Source of the DNA: Chondrus crispus
Taxonomy: Eukaryota; Rhodophyta; Florideophyceae; Gigartinales; Gigartinaceae
Assembly: GCF_000350225.1 (NCBI RefSeq)
Contig: NW_005179171.1
Location: 62,001-126,000 of the forward strand
Length of the DNA: 64,000 nt
Reading direction: 5' to 3'
Positions 9,358-19,733 of this stretch are shown here, one piece after another. The position numbers were made by a program, and so were the translations under genes. Each line of letters starts with the position of its first letter. Position 1 is the first letter of the stretch. The notes beneath the pieces were generated by a model. The model was not told the origin of the DNA, searched no databases, and saw nothing but the letters and a program-made list of their open reading frames with translations.

Positions 9358-12300
9358 GCGTAGAGGTACGCGGAAGGCGTCGGGTCGGAACGTGCACCTC
9401 GCGGCCAGGTGCGCCGCGCCCGACGAGATGAACGCGCGGTGAGCGGGATCGGTCGCCGGGGGGCGGAGGCCCTGTCGCGGCGGGGCGCGGGTGGTTCCGT
9501 AGGGTCCACTGTTGGCTCGGGGGGTTCCCTCGCCGTTTGCGAGCGCGTAACGGGACGCGTTTCCTTCGTTAGGGGTCTTGAGTCCGGCGGCGGGGGGCGG
9601 TTCGCTGTTTCGGGGCGGTTCGCCCCGATTCGAGAGCGGAACCCAGCGAGACGTGTGAGGGCGTCCTCGGTTCCTCCGCCGATGACGGCGTCCATCAGCC
9701 CCGGCGGCCGCGGCCTTGCGAGCGCCGGTGTCGCGGGGGTCCCTTCCGAAGGGGTCGCGTCGTGGAGGTTTTCGTCTTCCCCGTTTGAGGACCCCGGTCC
9801 CAGCGGGGGGTCTGTCCCGTTGCTACGAAGCGGGGGAGACCTGACGACCCGGTCGCGAGAGAGCCGGTCCTTCAGTCCCGTCCCCCGTAAGATGGTGACG
9901 GTGTGGTCGTCCACCTGTACGACAGGGAAGGGTCCCTCGGTTCGCGGTGTGAGCTTATTGTTAACCCGGTCCTTGTCCGTTTTCTCCTCGGAGCGTAGCG
10001 CAGCCTCGCGGTTCACGAGTACCTGATCCCCCACCCGATAGTCCGGGGTGGGGTGGCGTATCCGATTATCGAAATCGTTCTTATACCGCTCCTGTCCGGC
10101 CAGCAAGTTGCGGCTGGCCGTCGATATCAGGCTGCGGAGCCACGCTAGGTAGCGGATCTTGAACTGGGCCCTTGAGGCGGATGGGTCCAACAGCGGCGTT
10201 TGTTGCAGGGATAATGGACTCGGGGTCCGGGATAATACCAGGTCGAACGGCCGCATACCGATCATCCTGTTCGCCGTGCAATTATAGCCGTACGTCAGCG
10301 CATCCGTGTACTGATCCCAGTCACGTTGATTATCGGCGAGGTAATGCCGGAGGGTGGATACCAACGTCCGGTTGAATCTTTCCACCTGCCCATTCGTTTG
10401 GGGGTGATAGGCCGTGGTAAACACGCTCTCAATTGAGAGTATCTTGCACACGGCGAGGAAAAACCTCGAGGTGAATTGTCCCCCGTTATCGGAGAGAAGT
10501 TTCACTGGGGCGCCGTATACGAACACCCAGTGGGAAATAAACGCCTGAGCAACCGTTTCGGCGGTAATCCTCTTGAGCGGGACCGTCCTGGTCAGCTTGG
10601 AGTATCTGTCCGTCATCACCAAGAGGTAACGGTTTCCTCTTGGTGTACGGGGAAGTTCGCCGAGAATATCGATGGCGATGTACTTCAGGGGCCCTGACGG
10701 AGGAAATGTCTTCAACTCAGAGTTGTGCTTCCGCAGTTTGATGCGTGCCTTCGCGCAGTCGGGACACATCCTTACGGTCGAGTAGGAGTCCACCGACATG
10801 CTTGGCCAATAGAACCGCTGTCTTAGCGTATAGAACAATCGCCTGCCTCCTGGGTGACCGGAGGTGGCGGGATAATGCGACAAGTACAACAACCTTTCCC
10901 GGAGGGTTGTGGGTACTACGATCTGTTCCACACCGTCGAGGTGGGCTTTCCAGCAGACCAGCCCTTCCTGATTCACGAAGAATCGGGACCGGCGCAATTC
11001 AGCGAACCCCTCCCCCTTCTCAAGACGGGAAGTCACCTCCTTACAAAATGGATCAGAGTGCTGTTCACGAGAGAAGTCTTCGTGGGTTATCGCGGCCATC
11101 GAGGCCGGAGGGTCCAGCGCGTAGCAGCCCGCGGAAATTTCGACGTCGGTGGTGTCGTAGGTCTCCTCTTGATGCTGAGGCTCATCGTCGAAATTCATGA
11201 CGGTGTAGCAAGGAATTTCTTCGTCGATCGGGATAGTCGTGCCTCCCGTAGATGGGATACGACTCAGCGCATCGGCGAGGCAGTTCTTGATTCCCTTCAC
11301 GTAAGTTACGTCGAAGTCATATTCGGCAAGGCGCAAGCGCCACCGGGCCAGTCGGCCACTCGCATCGGCGAGGTTCATCAGCCACCGCAGGGAGTGGTGG
11401 TCGATGTTGACCGTGAACCGCTCCCTTTCCAGGTACGGGCGAAGCGTCTGTACCGCCCATACGATGGCGAGGCATTCCTTCTCGGTTGTCGAGTAGTTGC
11501 GTTCCGCTGACGAGAGCGTGCGTGACCAATATCCGACAGGGTATCGGTGTCCATCCTCGTGGGTCTGCAGTAGTGTGCAGCCCAACTGAGCGTCTGACGC
11601 ATCCGTGTCCAGTGAGTAGGGGCGCCCCAGTCGTGGGAGTTTTAAGACCGGAGGCGAAATTAAGCACTCCTTCAGTGTCTGGAAGGCCGTGGTCTGCTCT
11701 TCATCCAGATCGGGGAGGACATCCGGTTCTCCTTTTCGGAGCATAGCCGTAAGGGGCGCCGCTATCTTGGCGAAATGTTCGACGAAACGTCGGTAGACAT
11801 TACACATTCCCAAGAACGAGCGCAGCTCGGTCTGGGTCCGTGGTTGAGTCGCTTCTGAGAGCGCTTTCACATTCTTCGGGTGGACTTCGAGTTCGCCCGG
11901 TCGGATGATATGTCCCAGGTACTCGACAGAGTCCTGGAAAAACTTGCACTTGTTAAGTTTAAGTGATAATCCCTCCTGCTGCAGAGCACGGAGTATTACG
12001 TCCACATCCTTGAGGTGCGTGTCATAATCCTTGGAGAAGATTATGATATCATCCAGGTAGATGAGGCAGCTCTTCCAGCGATAGCCTGAGAGGAGGATAT
12101 CCAGCATACGTTGAAAGGTGGCCGGGGCGTTCATCAACCCGAAGGGCATACGGTTGAATTGATACGTCCCGGCGTGGCACGTAAACGTGGTCTTCGGTCG
12201 ATCCTCCTTGGCGACTGGAATTTGCCAGTACTCGGAGTTACAATCAAGGGTAGAAAAGACCTTGGCTTCCCCGAGTGTGTCAAGACACTCGTCCATGCGA

Positions 12301-15300
12301 GGGATGGGGTACGTATCTCGCACGGTCAACGCGTTCAGCCGTCGATAATCGATGCAGAAACGGAGGCTCCCATCTGACTTGGGGATGAGCACGACGAGGG
12401 ACGCCCATTCGGACTTGGACCGGGAAATTACCCCGCCGGCTAACATCTCGTCAACCGAGGCTTGTTCCGCCTCCCGGGCGCGGGGACCAGCTAGATAGGG
12501 CTGACATCGAAACGGCTTGGCGCCGGGGGTGAGTTCGATGCGATGCTCTGTCGCTCGAACCTCGCCCAAGTTTCCATCCCACATTCCGGCGTAGGGCGCG
12601 AGCATGGTGCGGACCTGCCTTCGCACTTGCGCCGGCAGGTGGTCGAGGGGAACCGACTCCGACGGAGGGGATGGCTCCGCTTGGGGGAGGGCTCCACGAG
12701 GGGGCCTCTCGCCCTGTAGAGGGGGGCTCCCCTCGGAGAATTCCGCGGCTAGGACCGCGTCCAACGGCATCGCCGTGCGCACCATCGCCCGCGGATGTGG
12801 AGTGACGAAGCCAACGACTTGGTTCTTCGACAACCTCTTGTTGGCGGTCGAGAAGTTCGCCATGAGGACCTTGAACTCTTGCAACGGGGTGATGTGCACC
12901 ACCCCGTTGGAGAGGGAGATCCGATGCTTCGCATATAACTGCGGGTTCGCCTCGAGGACCGAGAGTCCGGCCCGTCCACTTGTGACGTATACCCAAGTCT
13001 GGGTGCCCGCCGGGATCTCCACGGCGCGCGACACCTTGAGCCTTGGGGAAGTCCGCCCAGCGGCGAGGGCATACTCTTGCTCCGTCGGGAGGGGAGGGGC
13101 GTTCGCGGCCCGAGACGCCGGCTTCTGGACGATGGGGATCTTAGTACCATCGTCCAGTTCCACCTCCTTCCGCCGGGGGTAGATGGCTTCGACGAACTTG
13201 TCGTTAAAGTCGCACCCCAGTATCACGGGGGCGGCTAATCGTTCACAGACGATGAAGGTACACCTCATGGTACGGTCACCTAACCGCACCACGAGGGGGA
13301 TTTGGCCGCTCGTACGCAATGGTCTCCCACAGGCGTCCGCGATCGTCGGGATTTCACCCGGAATAATCAGCGCCTCCCATCCGGAGGGAAGCCTGTCGGC
13401 CCGTACGAAATTGGAGCCAGCCCCTGTATCNNNNNNNNNNNNNNNNNNNNNNNNNNNNNNNNNNNNNNNNNNNNNNNNNNNNNNNNNNNNNNNNNNNNNN
13501 NNNNNNNNNNNNNNNNNNNNNNNNNNNNNNNNNNNNNNNNNNNNNNNNNNNNNNNNNNNNNNNNNNNNNNNNNNNNNNNNNNNNNNNNNNNNNNNNNNNN
13601 NNNNNNNNNNNNNNNNNNNNNNNNNNNNNNNNNNNNNNNNNNNNNNNNNNNNNNNNNNNNNNNNNNNNNNNNNNNNNNNNNNGATCCTTCTGGCAATTAC
13701 GGGACGTTTTCCCCGGTGGAAGTCCGCGAAAGCCCCCGTCGGGCTCTCGAGCGGGTTGGTACGGCTTGCGCCGGTCGCCGTAAAACAGCGAGTCTCCGTC
13801 GTTGAAGGAGGATTCTTCCGTCGGGAGGGAAGGAGCCTCCCCGGCGAGGTCACCTTCGGCAGCGAGGTAGTTCTCGGCTCCCCGGGCCGTTTGAAAACTG
13901 GGAGGGGGACGGTCGACGTCGACGGGGCGCCATCCAGGGCCGCGAGGACCTGTTTAACCGGGCGGGGCTTCCCGAACTCCACGCGGCGCCCAGACCCGTG
14001 CTGGGCCCGGAAGGCGTCTCCGTGCGAACGCGCGTGGGCGACGGTATCCTCGAACGAGGATCGCTGTCGATCCTCGCGAGCTTGTAACACCAGCGGCTTG
14101 ATCGCGGGGGTGAGCCCCTCGATGAAGAGGGTCGTCCTCTTGTATGCCGAGTGCACGTCCCCGCACCTCCCCAGGGCGGTGGACATTCGAGTAGCGTACT
14201 CGGTTTCCAATTCGCCCGGCTTCTGGCGTAGCTCCCTCAATGCCGTGAGAGCCCGCTCGATCTCGAGGTTCGTCGCATACGTGCGTAACAGCCAATTGAC
14301 GGCGGCGGCCCAGCTCGCGATCCCCTGAGATTTGCGGTGCAGTCCCCGCCGGGACTCATACGCTTCCTTAGCGGGCGGAGCCAGCAGATGGGGTAGGGCC
14401 ATCAGGGCCATCGCCTCGGTCATATTGGCGTTGTCAAAATTTTCCTTGCAGCGAGCCAGGAAACTGATGACCCTGATAGGATCTACCCCGCTGAATTTGT
14501 ACTCCCCCATGACCACGAGGAGGTACTGCACCCTCTTACGGGTGGTAGCGTAGACCCGGTCGTCCAGGGTTGGGTCGGTATCCACGAGGCGGTAGGCTCG
14601 GTAGTTACACACACCTCTGAACCGGTGGTTCGTCAGCTTCCAGACAGAAACTTTTTTCTGTTTGGGGCCGAACGTCGGCGTTGGGGCCGTAAGGGACTCT
14701 GACTCGGAATCGGTCTCCGAGTCAGAGGAGGATGACGAGGACGGGCTCGAGTACCCGTCCGGGGGGTATCCATCCTTTCGTCCTTTGCGACGGTTCGCCT
14801 TCCGCTCTTTCCGACTGGGTTTGGACTTTTTTCGTCGTCCACTCCCCTCGTCGTCTGAGCTTCCCCCTTGATCGGGGTTCCCTCCCCGTAAATCCTGGGA
14901 AGGTAAATCACCTTCAAGGTGGATAGGTCCGGCGGAGGCTCCCTCGCGGGAGGCTCCTGCCGCGGTTCGCGACGCCTGCGGATTGGCGGAGAATTGGGGT
15001 GCGGTCTCCATGGAGGGGACCGGTATCCCCGCGGCTTGCAGCGCCGGCGTTGTCACGTTGGAAAAGAGCAGGCTCTTATTCAACGGGGGCAACCCCTCAG
15101 CGGGAGGGAGAGTCGCTACTCCGACTGTAGTCGAAGGGATTCCAGCAGCGGAGGCTGATGTTTGCGTCTTCAAGATGGCAATTTCTCGACGGAGGGCCTT
15201 GAGTTCCTCCGCCGTGGCGGTCTCCTCTTGCTTACGCAGGATGGCAGCCTCCTTGGCGCTGGCAGCTATGTCCGCCTGCCAGGCCTTGGTGAGCACGCCT

Positions 15301-15554
15301 TCCAGGGCGGTTAGGCGATCGCGCTCTCGCGCGGCTTGTACCTCGGCTTGGGCCGCGATAGTTTCCTCAATAAAAGTCTTGAGGTTTTCTCGCAGCGCCG
15401 ACGGTTGCGCTGCGAGCTTCTCCGCTACAGTATTGAGCGTGAATCTTTCCGCTTCTCGGAGCGTCTCGCGACAACTCCGAGTGATCCACGCCGCAACTGG
15501 CGGAGGCACGTCTCGAGGACGGGTCTCACGGGACGAATCGGACCCGGATACCAT
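9282..15554 (-). CDS. gag-pol: G2 gag-pol polyprotein (2090 codons including gap)
   Basis: A single long frame carries gag and pol, unlike G1. An N-terminal coiled coil (about 30-150) is followed by an acidic/basic spacer and a capsid-like region (about 310-540, with RGVCNYRAYRL). The 84 codons at about 625-708 are unknown bases, where a CCHC knuckle may lie. The protease begins right after the gap with DTGAGSN (D near 709). RT has TLDCNSEYWQI, FGLMNAPATFQ and YLDD (about 1164). RNase H has SLDTDAS, a Glu in the EKECLAIVWA helix, and an IDHHSLRW segment. Integrase has an HHCC zinc site (YPATSGHPG ... CPDCAK) and D, D, E in IAIDILG, LLSDNGGQF and GQVERFN. The natural C-terminal chromodomain is in another frame (9076-9357). 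The start Met is the first in the frame, 107 bp inside the 5' LTR. Apart from the gap and that shift, no break is seen. Confidence 0.88.
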   Translation of the reverse strand: MVSGSDSSRETRPRDVPPPVAAWITRSCRETLREAERFTLNTVAEKLAAQPSALRENLKTFIEETIAAQAEVQAARERDRLTALEGVLTKAWQADIAASAKEAAILRKQEETATAEELKALRREIAILKTQTSASAAGIPSTTVGVATLPPAEGLPPLNKSLLFSNVTTPALQAAGIPVPSMETAPQFSANPQASRTAAGASREGASAGPIHLEGDLPSQDLRGGNPDQGGSSDDEGSGRRKKSKPSRKERKANRRKGRKDGYPPDGYSSPSSSSSSDSETDSESESLTAPTPTFGPKQKKVSVWKLTNHRFRGVCNYRAYRLVDTDPTLDDRVYATTRKRVQYLLVVMGEYKFSGVDPIRVISFLARCKENFDNANMTEAMALMALPHLLAPPAKEAYESRRGLHRKSQGIASWAAAVNWLLRTYATNLEIERALTALRELRQKPGELETEYATRMSTALGRCGDVHSAYKRTTLFIEGLTPAIKPLVLQAREDRQRSSFEDTVAHARSHGDAFRAQHGSGRRVEFGKPRPVKQVLAALDGAPSTSTVPLPVFKRPGEPRTTSLPKVTSPGRLLPSRRKNPPSTTETRCFTATGASRTNPLESPTGAFADFHRGKRPVIARRIXXXXXXXXXXXXXXXXXXXXXXXXXXXXXXXXXXXXXXXXXXXXXXXXXXXXXXXXXXXXXXXXXXXXXXXXXXXXXXXXXXXXDTGAGSNFVRADRLPSGWEALIIPGEIPTIADACGRPLRTSGQIPLVVRLGDRTMRCTFIVCERLAAPVILGCDFNDKFVEAIYPRRKEVELDDGTKIPIVQKPASRAANAPPLPTEQEYALAAGRTSPRLKVSRAVEIPAGTQTWVYVTSGRAGLSVLEANPQLYAKHRISLSNGVVHITPLQEFKVLMANFSTANKRLSKNQVVGFVTPHPRAMVRTAMPLDAVLAAEFSEGSPPLQGERPPRGALPQAEPSPPSESVPLDHLPAQVRRQVRTMLAPYAGMWDGNLGEVRATEHRIELTPGAKPFRCQPYLAGPRAREAEQASVDEMLAGGVISRSKSEWASLVVLIPKSDGSLRFCIDYRRLNALTVRDTYPIPRMDECLDTLGEAKVFSTLDCNSEYWQIPVAKEDRPKTTFTCHAGTYQFNRMPFGLMNAPATFQRMLDILLSGYRWKSCLIYLDDIIIFSKDYDTHLKDVDVILRALQQEGLSLKLNKCKFFQDSVEYLGHIIRPGELEVHPKNVKALSEATQPRTQTELRSFLGMCNVYRRFVEHFAKIAAPLTAMLRKGEPDVLPDLDEEQTTAFQTLKECLISPPVLKLPRLGRPYSLDTDASDAQLGCTLLQTHEDGHRYPVGYWSRTLSSAERNYSTTEKECLAIVWAVQTLRPYLERERFTVNIDHHSLRWLMNLADASGRLARWRLRLAEYDFDVTYVKGIKNCLADALSRIPSTGGTTIPIDEEIPCYTVMNFDDEPQHQEETYDTTDVEISAGCYALDPPASMAAITHEDFSREQHSDPFCKEVTSRLEKGEGFAELRRSRFFVNQEGLVCWKAHLDGVEQIVVPTTLRERLLYLSHYPATSGHPGGRRLFYTLRQRFYWPSMSVDSYSTVRMCPDCAKARIKLRKHNSELKTFPPSGPLKYIAIDILGELPRTPRGNRYLLVMTDRYSKLTRTVPLKRITAETVAQAFISHWVFVYGAPVKLLSDNGGQFTSRFFLAVCKILSIESVFTTAYHPQTNGQVERFNRTLVSTLRHYLADNQRDWDQYTDALTYGYNCTANRMIGMRPFDLVLSRTPSPLSLQQTPLLDPSASRAQFKIRYLAWLRSLISTASRNLLAGQERYKNDFDNRIRHPTPDYRVGDQVLVNREAALRSEEKTDKDRVNNKLTPRTEGPFPVVQVDDHTVTILRGTGLKDRLSRDRVVRSPPLRSNGTDPPLGPGSSNGEDENLHDATPSEGTPATPALARPRPPGLMDAVIGGGTEDALTRLAGFRSRIGANRPETANRPPPPDSRPLTKETRPVTRSQTAREPPEPTVDPTEPPAPRRDRASAPRRPIPLTARSSRRARRTWPRGARSDPTPSAYLYACHRGRPSLLLPLRETPPTPTSCNR
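13431..13682. other. assembly gap (252 N)
   Basis: A run of N inside G2 gag-pol, between capsid and protease. 252 is divisible by three and the frame continues on both sides, but the true size is not known from the sequence. Confidence 0.99.
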
Positions 15555-15638
15555 AGCCTTGAGCTTGTAGGAACCTGTTGAAACAGAGATAGAACACCTA
15601 GGACCAAAAACGGTAAGGGATAAGGGACACTCCGTAGA

Positions 15639-15657
15639 CTTCTAGGTCGGGAGACCA
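15639..15657 (-). other. putative primer-binding site of G2
   Basis: CTTCTAGGTCGGGAGACCA (plus strand) lies 3 bp inside the 5' LTR. The identical 19-mer sits 1 bp inside the 5' LTR of G1b (22350-22368) and G1c (39581-39599). Read on the element strand it starts TGG, as primer-binding sites do, but the rest lacks a tRNA T-loop complement. CGGGAGACC also occurs in the anticodon arm/variable loop of many eukaryotic tRNA-Asp, so a half-tRNA primer is conceivable. Confidence 0.5.
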
Positions 15658-15660
15658 AAA

Positions 15661-16291
15661 TGTCGTGCACTGAGGGGGAAGGGGTGGGATCCCCTTCTGG
15701 CAGAGCGCGCGCGTTCGGGGGCGCGTGTAGGGGGTTATCGGGAGACCACCCGTAAGGGACCGGTACGGGGCCGGGCGCGAAGCGCAGTAGGGAAAGTAAG
15801 GGAAAAAGTGGGAAACAGAGCCCAGGAGGGGCGGAGCGGTAGGGACAGCTGTCGCGCGGAGAGCCGGGCGTGGCGGGACGACGTGCGCGGTAGAAGCAGG
15901 AGGGAATCGGGACGTAGATGGCTCGCAGGGTACCGTCGTGGGACGGGGACCGACGCGAGGCTACGACTCCGTTCCAGAAACCCGAGTTGTAGACCCAAAG
16001 CTTCGTAGGGATTTACTTAGGGTCGGACGTCGGCTATATACTAGCCGACGTCGGAGCTATAATTAATTAAACTAAAAGAGACTAAATTAAAACGACGGCG
16101 GCGACGACCGGAGGAACTCCCCTTGGGGAGGTATGACAACCACTACACGTGGGGGGGGTGACACCTGGACACAGGAGCCTTGACGCCTGGTTACACGTGG
16201 CGCGCGGTACACGTGTGTCCCGGAGAAGGAGTCGTGCTGGCCGGGGACAGGTGTCCCCTGGGAAAAGGAAAAGGTGGGTCAGTGCACTACA
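15661..16291 (-). repeat. G2 5' LTR (631 bp)
   Basis: Termini TGTCGTGC...GTGCACTACA; partner of 4731-5362. It is followed on the right by G1 integrase sequence (gcacaggcg), i.e. G2 lies inside G1b pol. Confidence 0.9.
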
Positions 16292-19200
16292 GCACAGGCG
16301 AAGGCGCCTGGCGCGGAGCGTCCCAGGTACCACCACCTGAACGATATCAGGGTCGAAGGGGTGTCCCCGTTTGAGCACCCCGTAGTGGTCCTCGAAGAAC
16401 GCGGAGTCCCCGGACTCTGACTGTCGTGCCAAAACGGTTTGGCAGAAGTCATCCACGCGTTGCTCCTCGGCTATCTCCTCTATCGTAAGAGGGGCCGGAA
16501 GGTCGTCCTGCGGTGGGGCGACCGGGGCGTTGAGCGCGTCAGCCTCGGGGTCTTCGGCGCGCTGGATGTCGGCGGCGTCGAACTCGTCGTTCTCCTCCCA
16601 AAACGAATTGGGTTCTTGGTGAGCGGGGGCTTCGTCGTCAACTCGCGGTTCGTCGCGCGTCAGTGCGCGCGACCTTGTTCGCGCTTCGGCTTGATTTCGT
16701 GTCGTTACGAAGACATGGACGGCCTGATGATCACAGCTCGCGGTACAAACGTGGTCCGCGAGCTCGTTCGATACGTCTCAAACTGTCGTGCCCCCGTCGA
16801 AAGTGGGGACGTCGTCATCCACCTCGACGGTGGGGCGAGGGTCATCGGCGACCTTCGGCGACACGAGTCGTGACAGGGCATCGGGCACCTGATGCACGCG
16901 TCCGGGGCGGTACTGAATGGTGAAATCGTATTCAGCCAGACGTAGCCGCCACCGGGTGAGTCTTCCGGAACTCTCGGTGAGGGACATGAGCCATCGGAGG
17001 GCATCATGGTCCGTCCGTACGGTGAACTTCGTGCCTTCTACGTACGGCCGTAGTGTGCGGACGGCCCACACTACGGCGAAGCACTCGCGTTCGGTAGCGC
17101 TGTAGTTGCGCTCACTATCGGACAGTGAGTACGACCAATACCCCACGGGGCGCCAGTCGTTCGGCTCTTCGTGCCCCTGAAGTAAAGTGCAGCCGAGTTG
17201 ATAGGGACTCGTGTTGGTGTCTATCATGTACGGACGACTGTGCCGGGGCAACGCGAGGATCGGCGGAGCGATCTTGCACTTCTTAAGGTTCTCGAACGCC
17301 TCAAGTTGCAGCTCCGTGGGGTTATAGAAATCGGGATCCGAATCCTTGCGCGTCATGTCGGTCAGAGGACGCGCAATCTTAGCGAACCCCTTAACGAATC
17401 GGCGGTATACGTTACACGCCCCGAGGAATGAGCGCACTTGCGTCAACGTCCTCGGGAACGTGAACGTCTTGAAAGCGTCGGCCGCCGTATCAGCCACGCT
17501 CAACTTGCCTGGGGAGATGACGTGCCCCAGGTAGTGCACCTTCGGTCGGAAGAAGCTGCACTTCTTGAGCTTAAGGGAGATACCGGAACTCCGCAGTAAG
17601 CTCAAGACGGTATCGAGATGCCTCGCATGTCCTCCGTGCGTACGGGAGAACAGGATCACGTCGTCGAGATAGACGAGGCATATTTGCCAGCGGACTCCGG
17701 AGAGTATTATGTCGAGCGCACGTTGGAAGGTGGCCGGTGCCCCTTTGAGTCCAAACGGCATGCGCAAGTGGCGAAACGTGCCCATGTGCGTGTAAACGTG
17801 GTCTTATCCCCGTCTTCCGGAGCGACCGGGATCTGCCGATAACCGGAATTGCAGTCCAACGTGGTGAAGACGGCTGCATCTCCTAACGAGTCGATGCAGT
17901 CGTCCATCCGTGGCAGCGGATACGAATCCGCTGCGGTCTTCGCGTTGAGACGCCGGTAGTCCACGCAGAACCGAAGAGAGCCGTCTTTCTTCGGTACGAG
18001 CACCACGGGGGACGCCCACTCGGTGCTCGCGGGTTCTATAACCCCTGCGTTCAACATCTTGTTGACCACCTTCGCGACCATTTCGCGCATGGCCGGGCCT
18101 TTCCGATAGGGCATAGAACGAATCGGTTTCGTTCCCGGTTCGAGGGGAATGCGGTGCTCCGTGGCTTGGATCGTTCCAAGCGCACCGCTCCACAGACTCG
18201 AGTGCTTACGGAGCATCTCGAGTACGAGGCCACGGAGCTCGTCATCGTCGATGTATGACAGCTCGATCTCTTTTTCCCAATCCATCGGTGAATTTTCGGG
18301 ATCCTTTTGCTCGTGGAGTACAGTACTCCTCGCCGTCGGTTGGCATAAAGGTGACCGTTCGTCCGGGTCGACCCCCCTGCCCCCGGCGGTGGTCTTATCG
18401 TCGGAGTTGGATCTGCCAACTCCTACCCCACCGACTTGATCGGTCAAGTCGGTCAGGTGTAGCGCGTGCGCGATCCCCTCGGCGACCTTACGTTCGGGAG
18501 TGAGAATCGCGAGGGGGTTGCGCTTCGCGTATCCCACGACGGTGTGCTTCGGAAGCCTCTTTTCTCGTCGTGAGAAATTCGCGACGATGACGTCGAAGGT
18601 CTGATTCGGTAGGACCTCCGCGACGCCATTCGTCAGCCTCACTCCATGTCGGTGTTGGAGTGAGGGCTTGGGTTCCAGGAACACGAGGCCCCTCCCCGCG
18701 GTTGTCACACGCACGCGGTCTTGTGACATCGCGGGGATGGTAACCCAGCAGGCGATTCGGATCGCTTGCGGGGCCTCTTCGCGTACTTCTGGCCGACCCG
18801 TTTGTCGCCCGTGTCGCCTGGTAGGGGGAGTTGACTCCCCCTTTCCGTCGACGATGGCGACGGAACCGCCTTGGCGTAGCTCCATTCGTTGAGCTTCGAT
18901 GTCGATACATGGCACTTGCGTATCGATGAAGGCCGTGCCGAGGAGGACCGGCACGGCGAGCTGGTCCGCGACTACGAACGGGATTCGGAACACCGTGTTC
19001 CTCAACCGCACGGCCAGGCGGACGACGGCCGAAAGCTTGAGGGGGTTGCTATTCTCGCCTGCCAGTCGTGGCAGAGGTGCGTCGTGCACGACGTAACGCG
19101 TCCAATCAGGGGGAAGGTCGGCCTTCCTCACCAGATTATACCCCGAGCACGTATCAACGGCGATCGTGCGGGGTTTAAATGCATTTCCCTCTGTGGCTAT

Positions 19201-19578
19201 CGAGCCGAGGACGTTGTAGATCTTCGACGTCATAAGGCAAATGACGCCGTCGACAACCTTCGGGGCGACCTTATCGGTTAGGTCGTTCCGCCGGGGCCTT
19301 CGATTTCGGTGCTGGCCCCGCTTGCGTTTCCTTCTCCCCCTTCCTTGGGGCGTCCGCCGATCAGTGACGCCCCAAGGATTACTCGAGTCCGTACGACACG
19401 GACCTTTCTCCGGCGACCTTGGGCTCGCGGGAGTCAGGGGGTCGACCGAATCTTTTCGGTCGTCGTTGCCCCCGTCGCCATCGTTACGCCTGACCGGGAC
19501 TTCGGCTGTCCCCGTGTCTTGTTCTCCTAACGTCGGGCCTTCGGAAGCCTCGACGTGCGCTCCCTCCGGTATCGGCAT
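16292..19578 (-). pseudogene. pol: G1b pol: protease, RT, RNase H, start of integrase; frameshift and stop
   Basis: The frame from 19578 encodes a basic linker, protease with AVDTCSGYN, RT up to TLDCNSGYRQI, then loses one base near 17791 (G1c has gtcgtgaacg where G1b has gtgtaaacg). The shifted frame, open from 17785, continues with MPFGLKGAPATFQ, YLDDVILFSR, RNase H (MIDTNTS with the catalytic Asp, ERECFAVVWA, TDHDALRW) up to a TGA at 16778-16780, where G1c has CGA. After that stop the same frame continues through the linker to VDDFCQTVLARQ and the start of the integrase zinc region, then is cut by the G2 LTR at 16291. At the site where G1c has a stop (33697-33699) this copy has CAA (16460-16462). 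Confidence 0.9.
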
Positions 19579-19718
19579 TACAGGAGCTCCCGTGCTCGCC
19601 TCCGGTAGCGGGGGATGTATTATCGGACAATAACCCCCGTGTCCTTGGCGAGCACGCGGGGTCGGGTCTAGTTCGTGGGGAAAAGACGGCTCACGCGACC
19701 GCGTGTACGTAACCGTCT

Positions 19719-19733
19719 TTACCCTTTTTTCGA
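19719..19733 (-). promoter_or_regulatory. putative gag-pol -1 frameshift site of G1b
   Basis: The gag end reads tcg aaa aaa ggg taa. Pol is in the -1 frame and is open from this point to its first Met at 19578, with the same 141-bp spacing as in G1c. Six A's directly before the stop are the likely slippery run. The heptamer is not a perfect X-XXY-YYZ because the base before AAA AAA is G. Confidence 0.55.

Larger units (their letters stand above)
4731..16291 (-). mobile_element. G2: Ty3/gypsy chromovirus with antisense ORF, 11.6 kb including N gap
   Basis: LTRs at 4731-5362 and 15661-16291 begin TGTCGTGCACTGA and end TCAGTGCACTACA (imperfect inverted termini). By eye they differ at roughly a dozen to fifteen sites plus small indels. 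Order on the minus strand: 5' LTR, putative primer-binding site, gag-pol, chromodomain, tandem repeats, antisense ORF, polypurine tract (GCGGGGGGCTA just inside 5363-5373), 3' LTR. The left flank is G1 gag and the right flank is G1 integrase, which are not adjacent in G1, and no target duplication is seen (tgtag against gcaca). The element also contains a run of N. It may therefore be a composite of two G2 copies, biological or by assembly. Confidence 0.85.
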
